Shown here piece by piece: positions 57,005 to 64,000 of a DNA stretch of 64,000 nt (positions are counted from its first letter, which is position 1; each line of letters starts with the position of its first letter). The stretch lies in assembly GCA_026710795.1 (NCBI GenBank), contig JAPOQK010000095.1:92083-156082 (forward strand), given 5' to 3'. The notes beneath the pieces were generated by a model. That model saw only the letters and a list, made by a program, of their open reading frames with translations, had not been told where the DNA came from and searched no databases. The stretch is from Candidatus Poribacteria bacterium (lineage in GTDB: Bacteria; Poribacteria; WGA-4E; WGA-3G). Position numbers and translations under genes: made by a program.

Positions 57005-57310
57005 TTATTTCTTATAAAATGTCATACCAACACGTTTAATTTCCATAAGTAAATCTCTATTACTGATTTTTGTAAAGATGGAGAGATCAATCGTATATGG
57101 AAGCAACAAATCATCAATGTCATTTGCAATCTTAGATAGAACTGTATGTGTCAGCGTATCGTCACCATGGAGCGTCAGGTCAATGTCTGAACCGATTTTG
57201 TAGTTCCCTCTTGCTCGAGAACCATACAATATAGCCTCTTCCACTTGCGGATATTGAATGAATACACTGTGTATCTTCTGAACCGTTTTTATTGATAAAC
57301 CGTGTTTCAT
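57005..57310 (-). CDS. MNT-type nucleotidyltransferase domain protein
   Basis: A 101-residue minimal nucleotidyltransferase. The active-site motif is LYGSRARGNYKIGSDIDLTL (GSRARG ... DxD), followed by a third acidic position in YTIDLSIF. Such proteins pair with HEPN partners. Some pairs (MntA-HepT) are toxin-antitoxin systems in which the transferase AMPylates the HEPN toxin. The start overlaps the HEPN gene stop by four bases (ATGA). Its stop is two to three bases before the thiG start, so it is translated within the thiamine operon. Confidence 0.9.
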   Translation of the reverse strand: MKHGLSIKTVQKIHSVFIQYPQVEEAILYGSRARGNYKIGSDIDLTLHGDDTLTHTVLSKIANDIDDLLLPYTIDLSIFTKISNRDLLMEIKRVGMTFYKK

Positions 57311-57726
57311 TTTTCAGACTCTACTTCCTTTATCTGCTGTTGGAAGCGCAAAAGTAATCTTTCAAATTCAGCGAAGTATACATTTCGAATAGCCATGACA
57401 ACTTCAGCAGCTAATTCTTCATCATAAGTATGCGAAGTTAGATTGCGTTTTTCAATCATATCCATCCAAACTTCCCCGTTCTCAATCAGTCCAGTCCGAA
57501 ATGCAGCACGGGTAGTATCACGAGAACCGTATAAGTTTTGTGTCCCTTGTGCTCCGAAAAAATCTTTCAATGTTTTCCAAGCGAGTTCATGTGTGTATTC
57601 AAATCCTTGTATCAGTCCTTGTGACTCCAAATCTGAAAGTTCGCGTTCATTCGCGAGTGTGATAGCAGCTTTTAGTTGAGTTAAAGCTCTCTTAAAACTA
57701 TTCGCACGTTGAATCCATCGTTTCAT
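57307..57726 (-). CDS. HEPN-domain partner (HI0074-like)
   Basis: A protein of about 139 residues, all-helical, of the nucleotidyltransferase substrate-binding family (HI0074). It shows MKRWIQRANSFKRALTQLKAAI, the segment GFEYTHELAWKTLKDFF and the motif RNLTSHTY, which fits R-x4-H-x-Y of HEPN ribonucleases. The intact motif means an active RNase is possible. The start is taken at ATG 57726; an in-frame TTG at 57738 is an alternative. It forms an overlapping pair with the MNT gene, inside the thiamine operon between thiS and thiG. Confidence 0.88.
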   Translation of the reverse strand: MKRWIQRANSFKRALTQLKAAITLANERELSDLESQGLIQGFEYTHELAWKTLKDFFGAQGTQNLYGSRDTTRAAFRTGLIENGEVWMDMIEKRNLTSHTYDEELAAEVVMAIRNVYFAEFERLLLRFQQQIKEVESEK

Positions 57727-57845
57727 TTTCCACACCAATAGTATTCGCTCTGAAGTGTCTATTAGTATAGCAACTTAACATCTCTATATCAATGATATTA
57801 ATAACGCTATAATAACTAATACGCTTTGTTGACAAAACTATCACG

Positions 57846-58052
57846 TTAACCCCCTTGGACAGCACGGATTATCTCTACTTCACTACCTTCCAAAAGTTTA
57901 GAAGTTTTCCAAGCTGTTCTTGGGATAACTTCACGATTCAACGCTACAGCAATACCAGACTGCTCTGGATCTATATCCAATTCTATCAACAATTCAGTGA
58001 TATTCAAATTTTCAAGAACATCTCTGTCTTCGCTATTTACGTATATTTTCAT
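57846..58052 (-). CDS. thiS: Sulfur carrier protein ThiS
   Basis: A 68-residue ubiquitin-like protein that ends in Gly-Gly (AVQGG), the site of thiocarboxylate formation for thiazole synthesis. The N-terminal strand IYVNSE, the helix LNITELLIELDIDP and the segment GIAVALNREVIPRTAW are typical. It follows thiO by seven bases. The adenylating enzyme ThiF is not in the window. Confidence 0.95.
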   Translation of the reverse strand: MKIYVNSEDRDVLENLNITELLIELDIDPEQSGIAVALNREVIPRTAWKTSKLLEGSEVEIIRAVQGG

Positions 58053-58059
58053 TTTTCTA

Positions 58060-59199
58060 TCATTCTGTTGAAAATCGGTTTAACTGAAATGGTGTTATTG
58101 TCTTTGAAGTTTCACCTGTCATAACCAGTTTTGAAATTTCATAAGCAGTAATAGGTGTCAGCAAGATGCCATTCCGATAATGTCCTGTAGCGTATATAAG
58201 ATTCTCAACTTCATTCTTACCAAGTATAGGAGCATTGTCCCTGCTACCGGGTCGAAGTCCTGCCCATGTCTCCAAAACTGGGAATTCATAAATCCCAGGC
58301 ACTGCTTCCCATGCCCCACGTAGAAGTTCAAATATACCACCTGCAGTCAAACGTGTATCAAAACCCATCTCTTCGTTTGTTGCTCCAATGATAAGTCTAC
58401 CATCTGTTCGTGGAACAAGATAAACTGATGTAGGATACTTTGCCCTAACAGTACGGATGACTGTTTTTACATCAACACCTTCTTCCATCTGTAATGCTAA
58501 CATCTGACCTTTAACAGGACGTATTGGAGGTCGTGCTGATTCAGGTATTCCCTTTATCTGTGTAGACCAACATCCTGCCGCAAGAACAACTACATCACAC
58601 TTTTGGGAACCTTCTTCTGTTAAAATACCTGTGACTGTTCCCTTTTCTATGACAATGCCTTCAACAGAACTATTTTCTTGCAACATGCCACCACATGATA
58701 TATATGCACGTTGGAGTGCACCCAACATCAGTCTGTTATCAACTTGATGATCGCTTGCACAGTGAATTGCTGCCGTAATACGTGGTGAGAGAGTCGGTTC
58801 AATTTCACGTGCTTCCCGTCCAGTCAACCAATTCACATCCAAATCCAACTGTTGTTGGGCAGTATAAAGATGTCTGAGTTGATGTGTGTCGTCAGGTTCT
58901 AATCCTACTATCAGCGTACCATCCACGCGATAGTCTATGCACATCTGAGCATCCGCTTCTAATTCCTTAACCCATTGTGGATAGAGTGATAAGCTCTTCA
59001 CCCCTAACCCCAATAGTTCCGTTTCTTCGGTATGTGCTTCAGCAAGCGGCGCAAGCATCCCTGCGGCTGCCCAAGAGGCAGCACGTCCAACCTTGTCCCG
59101 TTCAAATAGACTAACGGATGCACCTGCTTTAGCAAGCTGCCAACCGATACCAAGTCCAATAACTCCGCCACCAATGATAATGATTTTTCTGTTTATCAT
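58060..59199 (-). CDS. thiO: Glycine oxidase ThiO
   Basis: FAD-dependent oxidase that turns glycine into dehydroglycine for ThiG. The 379 residues start with the dinucleotide-binding motif IIIGGGVIGLGIGWQLAKAG. They continue with RAASWAAAGMLAP, the FAD/substrate segment PIRPVKGQMLAL, GRLIIGATNEEMGFD, WAGLRPGSRDNAPILG and ATGHYRNGILLTPIT. The length is standard. The start overlaps the stop of the upstream binding-protein gene by four bases (ATGA), so translation is coupled. Confidence 0.95.
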   Translation of the reverse strand: MINRKIIIIGGGVIGLGIGWQLAKAGASVSLFERDKVGRAASWAAAGMLAPLAEAHTEETELLGLGVKSLSLYPQWVKELEADAQMCIDYRVDGTLIVGLEPDDTHQLRHLYTAQQQLDLDVNWLTGREAREIEPTLSPRITAAIHCASDHQVDNRLMLGALQRAYISCGGMLQENSSVEGIVIEKGTVTGILTEEGSQKCDVVVLAAGCWSTQIKGIPESARPPIRPVKGQMLALQMEEGVDVKTVIRTVRAKYPTSVYLVPRTDGRLIIGATNEEMGFDTRLTAGGIFELLRGAWEAVPGIYEFPVLETWAGLRPGSRDNAPILGKNEVENLIYATGHYRNGILLTPITAYEISKLVMTGETSKTITPFQLNRFSTE

Positions 59200-60767
59200 T
59201 CACTCTTTGGAGATGTAGGTTTTTCACCTAATAAATTGACGAATAGGTCTTCCACTTTGACCGCTTTCGAAATTAACTTCTTTTCAAGTGCGAATTTCGC
59301 AAAAGCTTCCCATTTTTCTTTCGCCTGTACCTGAGTTGATGCGAATAGATCCACTGTATCCCGAAACGCAAGTTCTTCTAATTCTTTCTTGGCATCAGGA
59401 TTTGCCTGAAAGAAGAGTTGAAGTGCAGTATCAGGATTCTTCTTAGTAAATTGAATTGCTTCCTGAATTGCCATCATCAGGTTTTTGGCTGTTTTCCTAT
59501 TATCTGCCAAATATTTGTCATTGGTGATTATGACTAACTCATAATAGTCCGGTATACCGTGTTTCTCAAGGGCGAAAAAACCTGCTTCTGCACCCTGAAG
59601 TTTCAATAGGTTGACTTCATAGTTTCGAAAAGGTCCGATAACTGCGTCAATCTGACCACTCATCAGCGGGGCAATAATATTCGTGCCTATATTTACTAAT
59701 TTGTAGTCATCTTCGTTTAATCCTGCATTCGCAGCAATTGCATTAAACAGAAGCACATCCAATGGAGCAACAGTATATCCAACTGTTTTTCCTTTGAAGT
59801 CTGAGGGTGTTTTGATCCCTGATTTCTTCAGAAATGTAATCGTATTAAGCGGATGTTCCACAAGCAATCCAATTGATTTCACAGGTAATTCTTCTTTACT
59901 TGCACGTGCAATCGTAACACTCTGTTGATAACTAACAGCAAACTGTGCTTTGCCAGCTGCTACAAGTTTCAATGGGGCATCTGGGTCACCACCCCATCGT
60001 AAATCAACCTCTAAGCCATGTTTGGCAAATAACTTATTTTCTTGTGCAACATAAAGCGGGGCATGGTCTACGTTGGGGAACCAGTCAAGAAGCAGTGTAA
60101 CTTCCTCCAATTCTGATACTGGAGCTTTATAACTCGCTTTTACATCGGCATTCACTCCGACAAACATACTCCAATTTCCCCAACCTTGACTTACCTTTAC
60201 CATTAACAAGTTATCACCCTGATTTAGATTAACTTGAAATGTATCTTGGTAACTGCCCGAACCTCGGTCTGTTGGGTTAGTATGGACTACCTCGCCGTTA
60301 AGCCACACTTTAACAGAGTCATCACTACCAACTTTCATTATTACACCATTCTGAGCGTGTTCAGATTCAAGTGTAGTCAAAGCGTAAGCAGAGTGATCTG
60401 TCACTTCCCCATCTGCCCATCCTAATTTCTGGGTAAGATCCGATAGGTTATCAATGTCACCGATGAAACCATAAGTATTCACAATGTCAGTAAAACGAAG
60501 TTCACTAAGCGTCCACGCATAATCTCCAATAAAGTCTCCTCCTCTTGCACCGTTAGTTGCAACGGCTATCTCTGTGATGGCACCATCGCTTGCTAATGCA
60601 AGTGAATCCACATCAGTGGAAAGCGCGCCTCCCTGACCCGGATCAGTTGGCGCGATCATCCAAAGCCATGGACCGCTAATATACTCTTGCGCAATGCAAG
60701 GGGATAGACCGAACAGCGAAACCAATAATAGCGAAATGAGGAGTTTAGAATAAAATGTCATTTTCAT
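59196..60767 (-). CDS. NMT1/ThiY-type binding protein with an extra N-terminal beta domain
   Basis: A 523-residue exported protein with a signal peptide (LLISLLLVSLFGLSPCIAQ). Residues about 25-210 form an added beta-sandwich-like domain (KVGSDDSVKVWLNGEVVHTN, GDNLLMVKVSQGWGNWSMFVGV). Residues about 215-515 are an NMT1/THI5-like periplasmic binding domain (LLDWFPNVDHAPLYVAQENKLF, VSYQQSVTIARASKEELPV). Homologues bind formylaminopyrimidine or HMP-type thiamine precursors. The TPP riboswitch, the permease upstream and thiO downstream support a pyrimidine-precursor role. The extra domain is not part of usual ThiY. Confidence 0.88.
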   Translation of the reverse strand: MKMTFYSKLLISLLLVSLFGLSPCIAQEYISGPWLWMIAPTDPGQGGALSTDVDSLALASDGAITEIAVATNGARGGDFIGDYAWTLSELRFTDIVNTYGFIGDIDNLSDLTQKLGWADGEVTDHSAYALTTLESEHAQNGVIMKVGSDDSVKVWLNGEVVHTNPTDRGSGSYQDTFQVNLNQGDNLLMVKVSQGWGNWSMFVGVNADVKASYKAPVSELEEVTLLLDWFPNVDHAPLYVAQENKLFAKHGLEVDLRWGGDPDAPLKLVAAGKAQFAVSYQQSVTIARASKEELPVKSIGLLVEHPLNTITFLKKSGIKTPSDFKGKTVGYTVAPLDVLLFNAIAANAGLNEDDYKLVNIGTNIIAPLMSGQIDAVIGPFRNYEVNLLKLQGAEAGFFALEKHGIPDYYELVIITNDKYLADNRKTAKNLMMAIQEAIQFTKKNPDTALQLFFQANPDAKKELEELAFRDTVDLFASTQVQAKEKWEAFAKFALEKKLISKAVKVEDLFVNLLGEKPTSPKSE

Positions 60768-60863
60768 CAGAAATCTCTCCTATTTATTGAAATAAAAGTA
60801 GTGTTGAGTATATCTAAAATACTGATTTTCATGTAAAATTTCTTTGCAGCGATTAGACTGCAC

Positions 60864-61637
60864 TTATCGATCATCTGTTATGTTTTTCTGAATGCGTCGC
60901 CACGGCATTGCATACCGTTCCAGCAAAGACATAAGTGCGAATAGGCTTAAACCTAAGAAAGCTAAACAAAATATAGCAGCAAAAACAAGTGACACCTCAA
61001 CTTTAGAATTTGCATATAACATCAGATAACCAAGTCCAGCACTTGCTCCAACCCATTCACCTATCACTGCGCCAATCGTGGATATTGATATTCCTATCTT
61101 TGCACCTGTGAAGATAAATGGTAAAGCTGTAGGAAAGCGGACTTTCCAAAGGATTTGCCAACGTGTTGCTCGTAAAATCCGATATAGGTTCACTGTATCT
61201 GGATCGGTAGACTTTAATCCGCCTAATGTATTTAGAACAATTGCAAAAAAGACAATAATGGCAGCCATTATTACTTTTGATGTCATCCCGAAACCGAACC
61301 ATACCACTAAAAGAGGAGCAATTGCAAACACCGGAACAGTTTGTGAACCGATAACATAAGGGTAGAAGGCTTTCTCCAAAGTCGGAAACTCAAACATCAG
61401 AATAGATAATGGAATACCAAAACTGACCGCAAGTGCAAACCCGAGAAGCATTTCTTGTAAAGTCACCCAAGAGTGCTTCAATAATTGGTCGTACTCTTCG
61501 TATAGGGTTACCATTATTTGGGACGGTGGCGGCAAAATATAAGGTTCTATATCAAAAAGGTGTACTGCTGCCTCCCACATTCCCAACACAGCCAACAAGA
61601 TAAGTACTGGTAGCACATATTTGCTGAATGTCTGCAT
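60864..61637 (-). CDS. ABC transporter permease, probably for thiamine precursor
   Basis: A 257-residue inner-membrane permease with about six helices and the binding-protein-dependent transport loop (EWVGASAGLGYLMLYANSK, the EAA-type region). It belongs to the SsuC/TauC/ThiX group. It is the first gene after the TPP riboswitch and precedes the NMT1-type binding protein, so it probably forms a thiamine-pyrimidine uptake system. The ATPase subunit is missing from this operon and must be elsewhere or shared. The start codon is only 14 bases past a terminator and has no clear ribosome binding site. Confidence 0.9.
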   Translation of the reverse strand: MQTFSKYVLPVLILLAVLGMWEAAVHLFDIEPYILPPPSQIMVTLYEEYDQLLKHSWVTLQEMLLGFALAVSFGIPLSILMFEFPTLEKAFYPYVIGSQTVPVFAIAPLLVVWFGFGMTSKVIMAAIIVFFAIVLNTLGGLKSTDPDTVNLYRILRATRWQILWKVRFPTALPFIFTGAKIGISISTIGAVIGEWVGASAGLGYLMLYANSKVEVSLVFAAIFCLAFLGLSLFALMSLLERYAMPWRRIQKNITDDR

Positions 61638-61651
61638 CTATTATTTACAGC

Positions 61652-61732
61652 AAAAAAGCCATCTTCCATTTTGGTAGACTGAATATGCCAGTAGTTAAAT
61701 CCACACTTATGGATTTACCAAAAGGAAACGGC
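61652..61732 (-). terminator. Terminator of the TPP riboswitch expression platform
   Basis: On the minus strand TTTTGGTA (61716-61723 region) pairs with TACCAAAA (61669-61676). The stem extends by TTCC/GGAA and GCC/GGC across small bulges, about 15 bp in all, followed by six T (61652-61657). A 7-bp hairpin (AAATCCA/TGGATTT) sits in the loop. It lies between the riboswitch and the permease start. Confidence 0.75.
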
Positions 61733-61840
61733 TCGTATCCTCTTCACAAGAGGAAGACAATTGTAGTAATTCCGTTCAGTTCTGCACAATTGTTATAGTC
61801 GCTTATAGAAGAAGTAGATTATCAACACTCTTCTTTATAT

Positions 61841-61915
61841 TTCCCTACGCTGGCATGACCCAGATCAGGTTCTATGGGTGTTTTCTCAGCTCTTTATTAA
61901 GATAAGAGCACCCCG
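61841..61915 (-). ncRNA. TPP riboswitch (THI element)
   Basis: The minus strand carries the hallmark segments of the thiamine pyrophosphate aptamer in order: GGGGTGC, GCTGAGA, ACACCC, GAACCTGATCTGGGTCAT, GCCAGCGTAGGGAA. All conserved blocks are present. It should sense TPP and, through the terminator downstream, shut off the permease-binding protein-thiO-thiS-thiG operon when thiamine is sufficient. Confidence 0.97.
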
Positions 61916-61933
61916 TAATGTTGTTTCAACACA

Positions 61934-61962
61934 ATTATATCACATTCTTATATGAAATGCAA
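61934..61962 (-). promoter_or_regulatory. Promoter of the thiamine operon
   Basis: On the minus strand a -35 box TTGCAT (61957-61962) and a perfect -10 box TATAAT (61934-61939) with a 17-base spacer. The start site near 61927 lies just before the riboswitch and 27 or more bases past the stop codon of the TAXI gene. Confidence 0.6.
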
Positions 61963-61988
61963 GTTTGGTAAAAAGGAACAATTTTCCA

Positions 61989-62996
61989 CTAATCCACTGG
62001 CATAGCGCGTTCAGGAATGTCAACCCCTTGTTCATTCCAAAACTTATATGCACCTTTGTGTAAAGGTATAACAAATGCATGCGGAGCATTTTCTACAGTC
62101 ATATCTGCTGCTGCCTGAGTAGTTTGGAGCATATGTTTATGTCCTTCTTCAGTGTAGACATGTTTAAGGAGTCTATACACAGTTTCCTCAGATACTGATT
62201 TATTTGCGATAAGAACCGTTGGCATAGCAATAGTCTTCACAGATTCAACTTTTCCTTCATACGATCCTTCAGGCAGCTTTGTTGGGAAATAGAATGGATA
62301 TTTCTCATAGAAGCCATACTTTTTCGCAGGGGTATCAAGATCCAGCATTCTGATGCGTTTTATTGCTGTCAACTCAATGATAGCACTATTTGGAACACTT
62401 ACAAGCCAAAAGAATCCTTTTACTTGTCCATCTTGTAGTGTTTGTGCACCGGCAGTACCTCCCCTATAGATTGGTGTGAATTTCTCCCAAATACCAGCAG
62501 ATATAGCAAGTCTTTCAAGTGTTTTTGCAGTACCTGAACCAGTCGTCCCACAGGCTATTTTTTCTCCTACAATGTCTTCAAACTGATGAATATGACTATT
62601 CTTAAGCGTTGAGAACTGACCGTATGCATAATAGAGAAGTGTCACCATTCGTATGTTAGTCTTTGGATCCTCATTAGCAAATGCTTCCTGACCATGATAA
62701 CCCAGTGAACTCTCCGATGCGAATACAACCCCGAGGGCATTCTCCTCATTGTTCACACGGCGCGTATTCTCCACTGAACCAGCGGATGCCACTACAGAGA
62801 TTTTTATATCTGTCTCTTTATTATTGACTATATGTTTTATACCGTTAGCAAATTGTGAAAAACTACCTCCAATCACACCACCATAAATCCTATACCATTC
62901 CTTGTTCTGTTTATCTCCACAACCTGGAAATACAACCAGTAAAACAAGGATTAGTCCGAAAACAATCTTTATATGAATATTCAGCTTTTTTCTCAT
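61989..62996 (-). CDS. TAXI-family TRAP transporter substrate-binding lipoprotein
   Basis: A protein of about 335 residues with a lipoprotein signal: a hydrophobic segment IVFGLILVLLVVFPGC with the lipobox cysteine. The binding domain shows YRIYGGVIGGSFSQFANGIKHIV, VVASAGSVENTRRVNNEE, EKIACGTTGSGTAKTLERL and YRGGTAGAQTLQDGQVKGFFWL, typical of TAXI solute receptors. The ligand is unknown (some relatives bind glutamate or dicarboxylates). The start is ATG 62996 behind GGAAGGAA. The large fused TRAP permease that should accompany it is not in the window, so it is an orphan here. Confidence 0.9.
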   Translation of the reverse strand: MRKKLNIHIKIVFGLILVLLVVFPGCGDKQNKEWYRIYGGVIGGSFSQFANGIKHIVNNKETDIKISVVASAGSVENTRRVNNEENALGVVFASESSLGYHGQEAFANEDPKTNIRMVTLLYYAYGQFSTLKNSHIHQFEDIVGEKIACGTTGSGTAKTLERLAISAGIWEKFTPIYRGGTAGAQTLQDGQVKGFFWLVSVPNSAIIELTAIKRIRMLDLDTPAKKYGFYEKYPFYFPTKLPEGSYEGKVESVKTIAMPTVLIANKSVSEETVYRLLKHVYTEEGHKHMLQTTQAAADMTVENAPHAFVIPLHKGAYKFWNEQGVDIPERAMPVD

Positions 62997-63603
62997 AACA
63001 GTTCCTTCCGTAGTTAGATAACTATACAAGATGTTACCAAACCTAAAGTGTTATTTCAAGCAAATTGAATGTATACCGGTTTTATTTAGAATTAAGGATT
63101 TTATGTTAACGTGAGTTTGATAAAAGGCTTAAATATCAGCATTAGTTTCAAATATGTTCATTTATCCATATAACTTAACGAAAATATGTTATGTAGAAGG
63201 AATGTGTTAAGTGCAACAATTTGACACGCAGTACTTCTAAATTGCAACCTAAAGATTCATAATTATTACATTTAAATAAAATTAATTTGATAAACGTAAA
63301 ATTATGTGTTATACTATATTTTACAAACAGTTTAAAAAGGCGTATATCATACAATTGGGTAATCATTCAACATAATGTAAGGTGCTGGGTGTGTAAATAT
63401 TTTTGCATCAACTAAACCAGTTTTCATGCTGACATGCTTATTTTCTCGATTCTGACAAAAAACTGAAAACTGAAAACTACATAAAACATATTGGATATAT
63501 ATTGTTTCAAAATCCACAACCCCTTCCAACCCCTACTAACCTATGTTATAATACTATCACTATGAAAAACACAACAACCCACAAACCCAACATAACCGTA
63601 TTC

Positions 63604-64000
63604 GTAGGTCGGAGCGAGCAAAGCGACCTCCGACATCTTACATTCTATAGAATCGACCTCCGACAAATAGCCAAAAACAAAAGATACAGTTTTTCAAGTT
63701 TTTTTTTACACAGTAAACCGGTGAAAACAACCGATAAACCCAGACAGGCACAACAACAAGACCACAACACAGTAAAGATACAGTCATGTAAGAAAAGGCA
63801 TAAAACTGTATCTTTTTAAAACGGAGGAAAATAACACGATTCGTAGGTCGGAGCAAACGAATCGACCTCCGACAGAATATTAGACAATTCATAAATAGCC
63901 AAAAAACAGACAAAAATAAAGCAGAACAAAGGTTACCGTTTTTTTTTTTTTTACATTCAAAAAAAAACCGGTGAAACAAACCCATAAACCAAAACAGAAC
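63604..64000 (+). repeat. Two diverged direct repeats headed by GTAGGTCGGAG palindromes
   Basis: Unit 1 (63604 to about 63756) and unit 2 (63843 to the window end) share a fixed order. Each begins with a palindrome (GTAGGTCGGAGC ... CGACCTCCGACA), then AAATAGCCAAAAA, a long T-run with TTTTTTTTTAC, and AAACCGGTGAAA with ATAAACC. A half palindrome (ATCGACCTCCGACA) is at 63653. The offset between units is about 239 bases; the second unit may continue beyond the window. Confidence 0.7.
63774..63817. terminator. 11-bp hairpin, possible bidirectional terminator
   Basis: AAAGATACAGT (63774-63784) pairs exactly with ACTGTATCTTT (63805-63815) around a 20-base loop, followed by TT. AAAGATACAG occurs again at about 63679. 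No gene ends nearby on either strand within the window. Confidence 0.45.

Larger units (their letters stand above)
62997..64000. other. Gene-free, repeat-rich end of the window
   Basis: About 1 kb without a convincing gene. 62997-63600 is AT-rich and shows nothing I can name, apart from a short ACTGAAAACTGAAAACT run near 63461. 63604-64000 holds two diverged copies of a block of about 155 bases and a hairpin. Short frames through these repeats are not believed to be genes. Confidence 0.6.

Noticed and set aside
63502..63985. Frames of about 105-115 codons on both strands near the window end
   Set aside because: They consist of repeat sequence, poly-Lys/Phe runs from A/T tracts and palindromes, with no start signals.
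63604..64000. CRISPR array
   Set aside because: Only two long, diverged units are present with spacing of about 239 bases and internal palindromes; there are no short identical repeats with unique spacers and no cas genes.

Overview
The window looks like a chromosome segment from an AT-rich, diderm (Gram-negative type) bacterium. The evidence is a meso-diaminopimelate type MurE (DNPR motif), a heptosyltransferase-like GT9 enzyme, a probable outer-membrane barrel protein and several signal-peptide proteins. Other traits are more familiar from Firmicutes: RNase HIII, PyrR with an RNA attenuator, and YqeK/RsfS. LamG proteins with a shared C-terminal motif, creatininase and aldolase genes, and dispersed GTAGGTCGGAG palindromes together suggest an uncultured lineage such as candidate phylum Poribacteria. 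That placement is inferred from gene style and was not checked by a search.

Region 1 (1-21727, minus strand) is a long division and cell-wall (dcw) cluster. In transcription order it reads rsmH, ftsL, ftsI, murE, an alpha/beta hydrolase, murF, ddl, mraY, murD, ftsW, murG, murC, ftsQ, ftsA, ftsZ, then a B12-binding-type radical SAM gene and the first codons of another gene. No mraZ, murB or ftsB is visible. MurF is unusual: a membrane domain replaces its normal N-terminal substrate domain. Region 2 (21728-32888) starts with a repeat-bearing gap. It continues with nadD, yacG, yqeK, rsfS, a PP2C phosphatase divergent from a beta-propeller gene with a palindrome between them, an M19 dipeptidase, a GT9 glycosyltransferase, thiI, rnhC, an FMN reductase and a TPR protein.

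Region 3 (32889-41183) is accessory in character. Two paralogous LamG secreted proteins diverge across about 1.2 kb of palindromes. They are followed by a sugar isomerase-like protein, nagB, a sigma-54 activator with a degenerate receiver, a membrane protein and an acidic-tailed hypothetical protein. Region 4 (40374-47885, minus) is the pyrimidine operon pyrR-pyrC-carA-carB-hypothetical. Its leader carries a promoter, a PyrR-binding hairpin and an intrinsic terminator.

Region 5 (47886-56152) holds a hypothetical gene, an HpcH-type aldolase, a creatininase-family enzyme, a type II restriction-modification pair, a type III glutamine synthetase and an outer-membrane protein. Region 6 (56231-61962, minus) is a thiamine operon under a TPP riboswitch: ABC permease, HMP-precursor-type binding protein with an extra N-terminal domain, thiO, thiS, a HEPN/nucleotidyltransferase pair, thiG. 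Upstream lie an orphan TAXI-type binding lipoprotein and about 1 kb of repeat-rich DNA without a gene. No tRNA, rRNA, CRISPR array or complete insertion sequence was seen.
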